The notes under the pieces are model-generated. The model made no database searches, was not told the DNA's origin, and worked only from the letters and a program-made list of their open reading frames with translations. The position numbers and the translations under genes are program-made. A DNA stretch of 64,000 nt, from NCBI RefSeq assembly GCF_000247695.1, contig NW_004624742.1, positions 32,913,611 to 32,977,610 on the forward strand, in the 5' to 3' direction. Positions 23,165 to 33,079 of this stretch are shown here, one piece after another (positions within the stretch are counted from its first letter, which is position 1; each line of letters begins with the position of its first letter). The DNA is from Heterocephalus glaber (taxonomy: Eukaryota > Chordata > Mammalia > Rodentia > Bathyergidae).

Positions 23165-23345
23165 CATGTAAAGTGGGTGGCACAAAGCAGGCTCTCAATT
23201 AGTTTTAGCTATTATTATTAATAATACATTTTGCAATGCCTCTTGTTACCTATGTCACTTTTAAATGGAGAAACCGAGGCTCAAAATCACAGGGCAATTA
23301 GTCCAGAGTAAAGATTCTATCTCATGCTTTCCTGACTCCAGAGCT
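23165..23345. repeat. Two MIR fragments in opposite orientation
   Basis: 23165-23232 resembles a sense MIR 3' end ('aaagcaggctctcaattag', 'ttattattaataat'). 23235-23345 resembles antisense MIR ('gagaaaccgaggctcaaaat', 'cacagggcaattagtccaga', 'ctcatgctttcctgactcc'). Confidence 0.5.
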
Positions 23346-24235
23346 CAGTCACTTGATTCAACAGTACTGGCTGTATACTCCAGCCCACGGAAGACAAGAT
23401 ACTTTGAGATCATAGAGCAACATCTCATACGTGGGAGACTACGTGTGCTCACCATGTGCATGTGCTTCCTCCCTAAGCATGGTTCCTCTCTTGTCACGTT
23501 CTCGCAGGACCTGTATCCAACCCGTTAGACTGCAGCTTATAGCTGAAGCCAAACGAAGGTCTGTCTGCTGTATGCAACTGACTTGTGCTACTCTGAGATA
23601 ACGCAGATTATAGAAATAAGTAGGTGTCTTTCTTTCATATGTGCTGTGGGCAGACAAGCCCTAAACAACATTTTCTTCACTTGAAAGTGTTAAATGGAAC
23701 AGATGGTAAAAACCCTGTTAACAACATATTAGAAATCTTACATATCTATATTTTGTTTGTAAATACAAACTTGTTCAGAATCACGATGACTTTTCTGCAA
23801 GCGTGGGTGTGGTAGACACCACGCAGGCTTCTTCCACCACTTCTCCTCCCAGCTTCACACGGCTGAGGCCAATGCTGCTGAGGCCCTGTCTGGTCAGGCC
23901 TGACCCACTACACTGGCCGGTCGGCTAAGAGCAGAGACCGCATCTCCTTCCCGGTGGGCACTTTCTTCTCCTGCCAAGGACACTCGGAAGGGTGTTTGAG
24001 AGGTGCTGTGGGTCCTTATGTCTAGGGACAGTTGTCCTGGAGATTTGCCCAAGCCATTGCGAAATGCTATATGGAGAACACTAAAGTTTGTTTTCTTGGC
24101 CTCCCAGACTTCGGTGCTGTCTCTCCACATTCCCTCACAAGGCGTGGCCTCTCCTGCCAAGTCTGAGGTGATTTCATTCAGGCTGTGAACTAACACATAT
24201 CTCTGTGCTAGTGAAGAACAGTGCCTACATTTTCA
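23346..24235. other. Unannotated stretch
   Basis: No gene or confident repeat is recognised. Confidence 0.3.
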
Positions 24236-24239
24236 TCTG

Positions 24240-24715
24240 GTACTCAAGTTCTCTATGATCCAGCCCAAACTTTCCTTCCTAGTTCCTTCTTCTACTTTTC
24301 TCCAGATCAAACTACAAAGGAATCCTCAGCACACCTTATGATTTCTTCTCCTGTCTCTCTTTGTGTTATTCCCTGTGCTTGGTGTACGATCTCTTGCCCT
24401 TTACATTGTGACTGTTAACTTGTAAAGGTCTGACTCATATTCCAGTCTTCATAAAATCTTCCCCATCTGGCTGTTCTGAAGGAACTTCTTTTACCTTCAA
24501 TTTTTTGTATTTATTTCTCATTGCCTCTTCTTACTTTATATCCTGGATAATGTTTGTTTGTGAAAATCTTTTATCTCTGCTGTTGGTTATCTTGAGAGAG
24601 GCACTTCAACCCGATTCATCATTGAATCCTCAACAACTCACCGTAATGCCTTAAGATGGTGCTCAGTAAACATGTGATATACATTGATGAAAATGAATTT
24701 CGGTGCCCAAAGGCG
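24240..24715 (+). mobile_element. L2 LINE 3' end
   Basis: Collinear with the L2 3' region: 'tattccctgtgcttggtgta', 'ggtctgactcatattccagt', 'cataaaatcttccccatctg', 'cttactttatatcctgg', 'gcacttcaacccgattcatc', 'tgaatcctcaacaactcacc' and 'tggtgctcagtaaacatgtg', ending 'attgatgaaaatgaatt' (L2 ends 'tgctcaataaatatttgttgaatgaat'). The frame is lost and the copy is ancient. Confidence 0.75.
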
Positions 24716-24879
24716 CTGCTGAGGAACACTCCTGCTCTGGGTCCCCTTGTTACTCGCCTACAAGAGGGCTGTGTTTAGGGTGGATGCAAATGTTAGACAT
24801 CTTCCAGCTTCAGGAAAACGATGGGCTGCCCTCTCCTTGCAGGAGCATTCAGGAACTGGGGAGTTGATACCCCTCGCAC

Positions 24880-25395
24880 TGTGCCAAGTTTGGAACAGGA
24901 CGGAGATCAGCAACTAGGGGAGCTACCAAGGACACAGAACATGCCAGGCCCTGGGCAATGTGCTTTACATGTGCTATGCCACTTGCCGGTCCCATGCATG
25001 GCAGGGGAGGCATCAGAAGGTGAGGGGTTCAGAAACTCTGCAGTTGGCCTGTATGTGTCTAGATCCCAGCCCCACCACCAACTAACTGCAGGCTCTGTGA
25101 GGTACTGGCTTCTCTGTCTCAGTGTCCTGCCCTGAAAACAATGTCTGTCTCTGATGATGATAACTGCCTTGATGAAGATGAATCCCTGAGAAGAGTACCT
25201 GCATTTGTGAACATGCGCCAAGTATGACTTTAAGAAGAGGATGAGCCTCTCATTCTCTTCTCATTGCAGAGTAAGGTACCAAAGCTAAGTACTAAGCACA
25301 TTGCCCAAGGACTTGAAAGTCAGAAATGGCAGAGAAGAGATTTAAACCCAGTCCTCCTGGCCTCAGAACTAATGCTCTTATTCTCTTCCCACACA
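24880..25395. repeat. Cluster of three MIR fragments
   Basis: 24930-25010 is antisense ('gccaggccctgggcaatgtg', 'ctttacatgtgctatgccac'). 25055-25210 is sense ('agatcccagccccaccacca', 'actaactgcaggctctgtga', 'aaaacaatgtctgtctctga'). 25265-25395 is antisense ('agcacattgcccaaggactt', 'gatttaaacccagtcctcct', 'taatgctcttattctcttcc'). Confidence 0.55.
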
Positions 25396-25524
25396 ATTCT
25401 CTGAGGCCCAAATCACTGGGCCAGAATGTTACAAAGAGCACTCATATCCCATCCGGCTTGAGGAAGAACGGTCAGATCTGATCATTTATAATGATCAACT
25501 TATAACTTTCAATCTTCACATTGT

Positions 25525-25870
25525 GTAGGTCTTAGTCCACTGAGGCTGCTGTGGCAAAAATAGCACAGAGGAGCTGGATTGTAAGCGATGGAGATTTATT
25601 TTTCAAGTCCAAGACCAAGCTGGTGCCTGCTCAGTGCACAGCCTGATTCCCGGTGTACAGATATCTGTAATCCTCTTGGGATACCTCTGGACGGGAGGGT
25701 GCACAGGTGCTCTGAAAGTTCTTTGTAAAGACACTAATCCGGCGCATGGGCACAGCGCCTCCATGAGCAAATGCCCTCCCAAAGGTTCCAGGCCCAAAAG
25801 CTGTCCCCTTGGGGGTCAGGATGAACCGGGACAGGGGAATGGGCACATCCAGTCTACATCACTGTGACTC
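25525..25870 (-). mobile_element. MaLR-type LTR relic
   Basis: Begins 'gtcttagtccactgaggctgctgtggcaaaaatagcac' (in blocks), the antisense start of a MaLR LTR. It continues 'gagatttatttttcaagtcc' and ends near 25870. Diverged from the copies at 18.1 and 28.6 kb. Confidence 0.5.
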
Positions 25871-26059
25871 TAGTGACGGATGCTAAACTTCAAAAGCAAG
25901 TGACGCTCCTCCCAGTCCACGACAGAGTAAGCTAATGGCAAAGGCGACTAGGTGGTCTTTCTGTGGTTTATAACTTCTACTCTGCAGTCACTATTTAAGA
26001 TTTTTAATTATATTTTTGGCCTTTTTAAGTTGTGCTTCAGAGTTTAACAACATAATAGT

Positions 26060-26180
26060 CCAAGGAGGAAATGCAATGCTTTAAGTCCAGCAGATGGGAA
26101 TCTGAATTGTTGCTGTATCACCTATTTTCTACATGATCTTGGGCAAGGTATGCAACATCCTGCCAAGTTAATTTCTGTCA
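26060..26180 (+). repeat. MIR SINE fragment
   Basis: 'atgctttaagtccagcagat', 'gggaatctgaattgttgctg' and 'catgatcttgggcaaggtatgc' follow the MIR 5' half. Confidence 0.55.
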
Positions 26181-26639
26181 GATTTCTGCACCTTATAACT
26201 TCTGACTAAGGGCTCTGCCAAACAGTCCTGTACATGATTCTGTCACTGTCTCCCTTACCCCAGTGCACCTGCTGATACCTGCAGCCATCCCCTGGCCCAA
26301 ACCAGGCCATCAGACCTTCTTCCCTAGCACATGAGACTGAGAAATTCCAGGTTTTTCTGGACCCTTGAATGGAAAGGATGCAAACTTGTGATCTGTGATT
26401 GATGACTTTCTTCCCCATGGTCTGGGGGATCAAAAACATCAATGCATACCAGAAGGAAGAATAAATGAACCTGGCAGGCATACAAGCCCAGAGACAGGGT
26501 CAGAAAAAATTCTCCTCCATTGTCCCTTACTTTTCCAGATGGCTGAGATTATTTCTGCCCTTGCATCCTATGAGAAAGCCATTTTTGCTGTCTGGCTCCA
26601 GTGGAGGTTTTGCTATTGCAACAAGGATCCTGGATAATC

Positions 26640-26790
26640 CAGCACCTTGATAATAGGTTTCTCATCAGCAGGACAGTGAAAATAATATATCCCTTGTAGG
26701 ATCATTACTAAAATAAGTGAGGTACCATACATACAGTGCCTTACCCGTTGGCCAGCACAGAGCAAACTTTAAATAAATAGTAGCTGATAT
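26640..26790 (+). repeat. MIR SINE 3' fragment
   Basis: 'ataggtttctcatcagcagg', 'gtaggatcattactaaaata', 'acagtgccttacccgttggcc' minus its last base, and 'aaataaatagtagctgatat' fit the MIR 3' half. Confidence 0.5.
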
Positions 26791-26879
26791 CCTTTGTTAC
26801 ACTGTGCTTACTTATAAACATCATTACATACTATTACAAACCACCTATCATGTTTATTTTCTTTTATGTACTTAATCTG

Positions 26880-27330
26880 CATTTTCAATCACATACCATG
26901 AGCCAGCACTGTGCTTAGAGCTAGCTCTGTGGTGAATATGACATAGTATTTATCATCAGCAGGAGCAAGTGGGCTGGGAGAGAGATACTGAACAAACAAT
27001 TACTATTGAGGTAGTGGGTTCATGAATCTGGTGGTTTACTGAGAGACAGAGATCGGATTGGCAACATTATGTGACAGATAGCTTCACAGATTGTTCAACA
27101 CCTGAGCTCATGGCACAGGGCAGAAGCAGGGCCATGAGGGAGCTTTGCTGTTTTTCAAGCAAAATGACCAGAGACTCTGCAAAAGCACTGAGGTCTCAAC
27201 TTCAACAGACAGTTTAAGGAACCCAACAGGTGACTCCAGGTCCAGTTAACTGGAAAGGGAGAGAAAGAGTGGCAGAGTAAGTTGGAGAAGTGCTCAAGGC
27301 CGAACAGAAGAGCCCATAATAAAGGATGCT
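26880..27330 (+). repeat. Ancient repeat of the 'gccaggcactgtgctaag' type
   Basis: 'catgagccagcactgtgctt', 'tgaatatgacatagtattta', 'gagagatactgaacaaacaa' and 'acctgagctcatggcacagg' follow the same order as the repeat at 15.9 kb, longer at the 3' side. The formal family is not certain. Confidence 0.35.
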
Positions 27331-27354
27331 AAGGGGATAAAGTTGAGGGCAGCA

Positions 27355-27510
27355 AATTCTTGCATGTGCCAAACACTTCTAGACACCTCTTAACTCATTT
27401 TCTCCTCATGGTGTGGTACAAATTGGTGTTATCCATGAAGAAATAAAATCACAGAGAGACGACGTAGCTTGTTGGAAGTGACACCATACTAAGAGCAAGC
27501 CAGGCTTTGG
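27355..27510 (-). repeat. MIR SINE relic
   Basis: 'tgtgccaaacacttctagac', 'cttaactcattttctcctca', 'tgaagaaataaaatcacaga' and 'cgtagcttgttggaagtgac' are in antisense MIR order. Confidence 0.6.
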
Positions 27511-27514
27511 ACCC

Positions 27515-27650
27515 TGTTAAGGGTTGAATTTTGGGCTGCCAATATTTATACACTGTAGTCCTAACTCTAATCCTCAGCATCTCACAATGTGACTTTACAT
27601 AGAAATAGGATGGTAGCAGAGCTCAGAGGAAGTCCTACTGGAGTGTCACT
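27515..27650 (+). mobile_element. MLT1 LTR, 5' part (split by L1)
   Basis: 'gttaagggttgaattttggg', 'gtcctaactctaatcctcag' and 'atctcacaatgtgactttac' followed by 'gaaataggatgg' match the first third of MLT1 LTRs ('gaatgtgaccttatttggaaataggg'). The rest of the LTR seems to resume beyond the L1 and MaLR insertions, at 28975. Confidence 0.6.
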
Positions 27651-27654
27651 CATA

Positions 27655-27845
27655 AAAGCAGGAAATTTTAGCTATACTAGTTTACCTTCCCACCAACAAC
27701 ATATAGGGGTTCCTTTTTCCCTGCAGTCCCTCCAATATTTGTTATTATTTGATTTCTTGATGATAACCACTCTGTTTGGAGTAAGATGGAATCTCAGTGT
27801 TATTTTAATTTTCATTTCCTCAATAGCCAGAGATGTTGAACATTT
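27655..27845 (-). mobile_element. Inverted 5' segment of a twin-primed L1
   Basis: Reads as antisense L1 ORF2 C-terminus: 'gtttaccttcccaccaacaa', 'gttcctttttccctgcagtc', 'gagtaagatggaatctcagt' and 'agagatgttgaacatttta'. It abuts sense-orientation L1 at about 27850. The L1 coordinates meet at the inversion point: this piece covers sequence up to the 'gtaaactggt' motif, and the sense piece starts there. That is the product expected from twin priming. Confidence 0.8.
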
Positions 27846-28560
27846 TATGTAAACTGGTACAACCATTATGGGAATTACTATGGCGATTTCTCAAAAAACT
27901 AAAAATAGAAATCCCATTCGACTCAGCTAGTCTCTTTTACTATCTTTCTGAAAGAGTTAAAGACTTCATATTACAATGATACATGCATACCCATGTTTAT
28001 AGCAGCTCAAGTCATAATAGCTAAATTTTGGAAGCAGCCTATATATTTTTCAAGAGATGAATGGATAAAGAAAATGTGGAATTTATATTCAATGAAGTAC
28101 TACACTGACATAAAGAAGGATAAACTTAGGGCTGGGGATGTAGCTCAATGGTGTGGCACCCGCCTGGTAAGCACAAGGTCCTGAGTTTGATCCCCAGTAC
28201 TGGGGGAAAAAAGAAGGATAAACTTGAGTCATTTTCAGGAAAATGAATGCCTTGAGTCTATAATGTTAAGTAAAATAAATCAGACACACAAGCTTAAATA
28301 TCACATGCTCTCCCTTATATGAGAAACCCAAATTACAAATAAAGAGCAAAATAAACTATAGATAATAGGATATAGGGAGATAGATCTTTTGCCAAAGGGA
28401 AGAGGACCAAGAGATGAAAGGACTAGGGAGAGAGGGGAAGGGAAAGGGAGAAAAAAAGAATTAAGAGGTGTCAGGTACTTGTACCAGCTCCCGTGGTGAG
28501 CACAATCATTATGTACTGCGCACACACGCTAATAAAATACAACTTGGAAAGAACTGAGGA
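27846..28560 (+). mobile_element. L1 ORF2 C-terminus and 3'UTR (sense part)
   Basis: Sense order: 'aactggtacaaccattatgg', 'gcgatttctcaaaaaactaa', 'catgtttatagcagctcaag', 'gaagcagcctatatattttt', then 'tactacactgacataaagaa'. The ID SINE at 28128-28210 interrupts. The 3'UTR has the A/G-rich and 'gagcacaatcattatgtact' blocks and ends A-rich near 28560. Frames are broken. Confidence 0.8.
28128..28210 (+). mobile_element. ID-type SINE nested in L1
   Basis: 'gggctggggatgtagctcaa' (A box), 'cacccgcctggtaagcacaa', 'gtcctgagtttgatccccag' (B box), short A tail. Exact 15-bp target-site duplications aagaaggataaactt at 28113-28127 and 28211-28225 (16 bp if the preceding A is included) show it inserted after the L1. 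The head is the 'ggctggggatgtagctca' form, unlike the 'ggccggggatttagctca' form of the copies at 37.3 and 47.7 kb. Confidence 0.95.
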
Positions 28561-28614
28561 AATTTGGTCACAGACGTGCTCAGGAGAGCATCATATGAAC
28601 CTGAAGTGAAAGAT

Positions 28615-28965
28615 CCACCAGCGGAGTTTATCAGTTGGCTTTCCCATTGCTGGACACAACTCCTGACACACAACTTAGGGGAGAAGTGGTTCCATCTGGC
28701 TCACAGTTGGGGGAATGCAGCCCAGAGCTGGCTGACTCCAAGGCAGGACCATCATGGCAGGAGGGAGCAATGCTACACAGTTGACGGCTGCTGTGGACAG
28801 AGCAGGGGAGCAGCCCAGACAGGAGGGGTGGAGGAAGCAGTCGTGGTACCCAAGGTCACCTACCCAGATGCACCCGGGAGGGTGCTCAACTAGTCTTCCA
28901 GGTGTTTTTTAATCCAATGAAGTTAGCACACTAGGATTAACCATCACACTGAGTAACACTAAAGA
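28615..28965 (-). mobile_element. MaLR-type LTR
   Basis: 'tcagttggctttcccattgc', 'tggacacaactcctgacaca', 'ccatctggctcacagttggg', 'gagctggctgactccaaggc' and 'catggcaggagggagcaatg' follow the antisense rodent MaLR order. It lies between the L1 and the resuming MLT1, so it inserted in the same old LTR or next to it. Confidence 0.6.
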
Positions 28966-28974
28966 TTACCAGCA

Positions 28975-29140
28975 AACCACCAGAGGCATGGCGCAAATTC
29001 TCCCTCACCATCCTCTGAAGGAACCCACCCTGCCAACTCCTTTCAGACTTCTAGCACCCAGAACTGTGAGACAACCATTTGCATTGTTCAATCTACCTGT
29101 TTGTGGTACTTTGTTATGGCAGCCTTAGAAAACACTGCTG
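28975..29140 (+). mobile_element. MLT1 LTR, 3' part (split copy)
   Basis: 'aaattctccctcaccatcct', 'ctgaaggaacccaccctgcc', 'cagacttctagcacccagaa', 'ctgtgagacaaccatttgca' and 'gtttgtggtactttgttatg' followed by 'gcagccttagaaaac' are the distinctive MLT1C/D-like 3' end. It pairs with 27515-27650. Confidence 0.7.
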
Positions 29141-30080
29141 CAGAGTACCAAGTCTGTCCATCTGATGAATAAGAATGGTCCTGCACAATACCCAGTGTCT
29201 TGTTTTCCCAGCGCCATGAGGGTATTTTAAGTTGGAGAGGAACTTGGCTGTGTTTGCATTCTAGCCTCAAACCTGCCTGCCCTCACTTGTCTGCTCACCT
29301 GAGTCCTCCATTATTCGCAAAGGTCAGCTTGGGCCTTGCCTGTCTCTTGTAGGAGAAACCCAGTTCATACCCTAGTACTAACAGTCTTCATAGTGCAGCT
29401 TAACTTATCATCAGTATTAGTTTCCTCTCTATTTGGACAGGGACTTCACTACAAAATGCCTCATTTTTATAGATCTGTTATCCAACTGTTCAAAAGGAAT
29501 AATTCTTTATTGTTCTCTGCTTATAAACTCATTCTACTTTGACTTATATGGGCAAAAAAAACCCATTGGAGACCATTCTTTGCTCTCTTTTTTTCTCTGA
29601 TGGTAAATGTAAAGTCATGCAGTTTTAGGAGTGGGCATCTTTGGCTCCCTTATTACCACTATTCATCTTTCTTTTGGAGGAAAGAGAGAGCACTGACTAT
29701 TGGACGGAGATGTTTCTGTGGAACCTTTCTCTGGTGACTCCTAATCTAAAGCTGTTGAGTCCAAGGAAGGCAGTTTTAACCACAATATTTAATCTTATGG
29801 AGACATTTATTGCATAGCTTTTATTTTGCCTTGTTTAATATGAACCACCAGAGAGACATTTCTTGGAAATGTAATTTCATAAAGCAGAGTGTGAAATGAA
29901 AATCCCAGGAAAGGCCATTCCTCCTTAAGACTTCTGTCATAGACTGTAATCTGGAAGGGAGGGACCTTTGGAGCCTTAAAACAACATCAGTAAAAAACGG
30001 GAACATTGATAATTACAGTGACAATGGCTAACCAGCATCCACAGAGGAACTGTGTAGTCGGGGCTGAAAAGGCCACTTCT
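29141..30080. other. Unannotated stretch
   Basis: No gene or confident repeat is seen. Confidence 0.3.
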
Positions 30081-30084
30081 TGTC

Positions 30085-30475
30085 AGACACATCTGGATCT
30101 CCATTATAGGTCTGGCTCTTCCCCAGGGCAATGTATCTTCCCTAAGCCTCCGGTTCCTCATCTGTAAAGTGGGGACATTAACACTCTTTACTACTTGAAG
30201 CTGTAATGAGGATTAAATGAGATGTTGAAAAGAAGTGCTTAGCAGTGTCTGACATACAATAAATATCCACTAGATATTTAGTTAGCTGCTCTTGTTATAA
30301 AAAGAATACATTGTAAGCCTGTTATCTGTCAGGGCCTCTGAGTGCATGATCTCCAACCTTGATTAAAATATTACAGGGAAATAATTATTGGTCCCCACCT
30401 TACAGATAGAAGAATTAAATTATATTTTCAAGGTGATTTGGTTGGAAGTGGCAGAACCGAGACTCCTTTGGGTGT
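30085..30475. repeat. Two MIR relics, sense then antisense
   Basis: 30085-30290 is sense and nearly full length ('cctccggttcctcatctgta', 'aagtggggacattaacactc', 'taatgaggattaaatgagat', 'agaagtgcttagcagtgtct'). 30345-30475 is antisense ('ggtccccaccttacagatag', 'gaagtggcagaaccgagact'). Confidence 0.7.
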
Positions 30476-30479
30476 AAAA

Positions 30480-31380
30480 ATATGTTGAATGTCATCCAAC
30501 TGCCGTCAAACTGATACAAGAACTGCCCGATGCACCTCTCCAATGTCACTGTTTCAAGTTAGCATTTGTAAGTCCTAGAAGTCCAAGATAAAGTCAAAGG
30601 TAGTCTTTATTAAAATATTAATGAAAATCAATTTACTATTCTTTTAAGCTTCATCACAGAGTTTACAGTGAAACTCAAAATGTCAGTCAATTAACTGTGC
30701 TTAATTTAAATTTGAACAAGTTTAAGTCTCTGCATGATTCACTCTCAGTGAAGATCAATCAGGTGCATCTCAAATGTTTTCAGAGATAGGGAAATGAACT
30801 GCTCTTGTGCCTGAGAGTTCTAGGGTCAAATTCCAGGCATAGGGGACCAGGCTGGCTCCTGTTCTGCTCTCTTTCCGACACTGGCTCTTTCCGCTCCACT
30901 TCCCTTGGCCGGGTGCTTGGTTGGCTTCCTCCTCTTCTCGAGAAAAGGACAGAATGCGTGGGTGCGGAGATCTGCCAAAACCTCCAAACCTGTCCTCACA
31001 GCCTTCCCCAGCGGGGAGAAGGCCTCCCTCCCCAGTACCTGCACGTGGCTCACTGATAAGAACCGGCCTTCTCGGTGGAGCTGTGTGTGAGCAGAGTGAG
31101 CAGTGGCGGCCCTCACAGAGGCTCCATGGGACAGGCCGAGAGGGCTCTGCTCGCAGAAACGCACAAAGGAAGGGGCACTGTGGAGACCAAGCGCCACCCA
31201 GCACTGTGTCCAGAAAGAAATTGTGAAGTTTGGTTTTGTTCTGCTCCCTTTCAGTTACTCAGTTAGAAGTAGAGTCCTTACTTTGCTGTGGCTATGGTTT
31301 TGGGTATTTAAGACAAACGGAAGAAATAGAGTCCCAGAATAGCAGAGGATTACCCCCCACCCCTGGGGTTCTGTAGTGGA
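30480..31380. other. Unannotated; GC-rich from about 30790
   Basis: 30790-31230 is clearly richer in G+C and CpG than the flanks and has overlapping frames of 80-144 codons on both strands. None resembles a known protein, and no transcript structure can be inferred. Confidence 0.3.
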
Positions 31381-31395
31381 TTGCACACATTTGAC

Positions 31396-31421
31396 CACGT
31401 GACGGTTTCGGTGGCCACGTG
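31396..31421. promoter_or_regulatory. Pair of canonical CACGTG E-boxes
   Basis: CACGTG occurs at 31396-31401 and again at 31416-31421, exactly 20 bp apart start to start (about two helical turns). The first lies in GTCACGTGGT when read on the minus strand, which matches the USF/TFE-type consensus. The local DNA is GC-rich. This is a sequence match only; no promoter element or gene start is seen nearby. Confidence 0.4.
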
Positions 31422-31429
31422 TCTTTCTG

Positions 31430-31589
31430 GGGTTCAAAGGTCAGTGGGCGGGTCTTCCCGGAGGCTCCGGGAGAGCATCAGTTTCTTTGCCCTTCCTAGC
31501 GTTGGGAGACCTCTGACTTCCTCAGCTCCTGACCCTCTCATCGAAGCGCTGTGCCCTTGCTGCCAGTACCTCTCCTACGAGGACGTCTG
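31430..31589. other. Unannotated GC-rich DNA
   Basis: No repeat or coding signature is recognised. Confidence 0.3.
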
Positions 31590-31730
31590 CGGTGATCCCG
31601 GATAACCTCCCATCTCAGTGATCCCCAGCTTAATCACATCGGCAAAGTCGGTCTTGCCATGGAAGGCGGAATTCCCAGGCCCAGAGAGCAGGACGAGGAC
31701 GTCCGGGGGACCATTGTCCAGCCTTGCCCT
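31590..31730 (-). mobile_element. MLT1-type LTR relic (5' part)
   Basis: On the minus strand: 'acaatggtcccccggacgtc', 'ctttgccgatgtgattaagc', 'gatcactgagatgggaggtt' and 'atccgggatca'. This is the MLT1 order 'gtgtccccccaaa...ctttgcagatgtgattaag...gagatgggg...atcctggatta'. The unusual CpG content had made a 79-codon minus-strand frame (31575-31814) look conserved; it is explained by the LTR. Confidence 0.6.
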
Positions 31731-31909
31731 AGTTTGACCCAGGAAGGCATGACAACCAACAAAAGCTGCTTTGCTTGCTGAGGGTAGCTTCTCGACAGCC
31801 CATCTTCTTAGCAAAGAAAGGCAGTTGCCTTAAGAAAATCCGCAAATTATACAGAGGACAAAGAAACTACATTCAGTGTCTGAGATCTGATTTGCTTCTT
31901 GACAGATAA

Positions 31910-32110
31910 TGATAATCGCAAACATTTATTTTTCTCCTTATGTGTCAGGCATTGTCGTACATGCTTGACTTCTGTAACTCAATCTTCACCAAAGTCACCC
32001 TCATTGTGTAGAATAGGAGACTGAAGCACAGAGATGCAAAGCAACTTGCCCAGGATTACAGACCAGCCAGAGCAGGACTTGAGCTAGAGGTGTCTGGTTC
32101 CCGGTGTACC
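31910..32110 (-). repeat. MIR SINE, near full length
   Basis: 'aacatttatttttctcctta', 'tgtgtcaggcattgtcgtac', 'agactgaagcacagagatgc', 'aaagcaacttgcccaggatt' and 'gcaggacttgagctagaggt' run through the antisense MIR consensus. Confidence 0.75.
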
Positions 32111-32685
32111 CTCTCCGTCACCTGAGACAGAACTGAGAGCACAGATGAGCAGGTGGTCACAGAGCAGCAGCAGAAGGGCACTACAGTCACAGGAAACACA
32201 GTGAACACAGACAGCTGAGGCAGGGAGACGAAGGCAGAGTGGGTCACTGAGTAGACAGGCCAGGTGGAGAAGTTGTGAGAGCTCAGGGCAGATGTGCAGC
32301 TCGAGGGCAGAGTAAGGGAGGCCTTGACACCATGGCCCTGGTCCACTGTGGTTGACCCTTTGACACGCAGCTGGTGCAGGGGCTGGGACACGGCTGGGCC
32401 CTGGGCAGATTGGTCTCGCAGCCCAGAGGAAAGCGCAGGAGTGGGGTGGCTGCCTCTCCTCTGCATCCCGGAGCTCTGTGCATAGCAGAAGGAGCCTGTG
32501 TCCACCCTCTGCACAGTGAGCCTGGGCAGCAGTGTGTGTCTCCAGCTGTGGGTGCTGGTAGGGGGTGCAGGAAACTACAGAACCCGGCTCCACTAGAGGA
32601 CGGGGCAGGGACGATGATGGCCCCTACACATGGGAAGAGATCTCCAGAGTCAGCTGAAGGAAGCTTTGCCCAGAGCCCCATTCTT
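32111..32685. other. Unannotated GC-rich DNA
   Basis: Overlapping minus-strand frames of about 150-169 codons are present in three registers at once, as expected for GC-rich non-coding DNA. None resembles a known protein. Confidence 0.3.
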
Positions 32686-32689
32686 CTAA

Positions 32690-33055
32690 CGTCATAGAAA
32701 GTCCCAGGCACTCGGGACACGAGGTCTACCATGGAATCTTGGCTCAGCTGCTTGCTGCTGTGGGGTAGCTTCTCAACAGCCCAGCCTCATTTTTCTGTTC
32801 TTTAAGACAGAAATCCCATTATTTTATTGGTAAATGTTAACTTACAAGGGAGCTCAGAGGAGGCATCTGGCACCAAGCTGGTGCTCAACGTTGTTATTAT
32901 CTTTAGATTTTTGTTCAATTTTGTCACCAATTCACCTGATGTGAATGTTGATGTTTTGCCTCCCTTTGCGGTTGAGGGAATTGAATCTCAGGGAAAAGAA
33001 GGGATTAACCCAAAGCTAGCCAGTGGAGAAGCAGGGATTAGAACCTGAAATCTAA
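32690..33055. repeat. Two MIR relics, sense then antisense
   Basis: 32700-32905 is sense ('gaatcttggctcagctgctt', 'tcatttttctgttctttaag', 'gaggaggcatctggcaccaa', 'gctggtgctcaacgttgtta'). 32930-33055 is antisense ('gttgagggaattgaatctca', 'aacccaaagctagccagtgg', 'agcagggattagaacctgaa'). Confidence 0.6.
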
Positions 33056-33079
33056 GCAAGCCGGCTGAATGCAAATTTC

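Noticed and set aside
31575..31814. 79-codon minus-strand frame that looked conserved ('GKTDFADVIKLGI')
   Set aside because: The frame is explained by an MLT1 LTR relic; similar peptides arise from this LTR in many genomes.
32056..32732. Three overlapping minus-strand frames of about 150-169 codons
   Set aside because: Simultaneous openness in three registers reflects base composition, not coding.
31782..32783. A near-identical 21-bp motif shared by 31782-31802 and 32763-32783, as if a long-range direct repeat
   Set aside because: Both fall at positions that read as decayed MIR cores, so shared ancestry of MIR plus chance explains the similarity.
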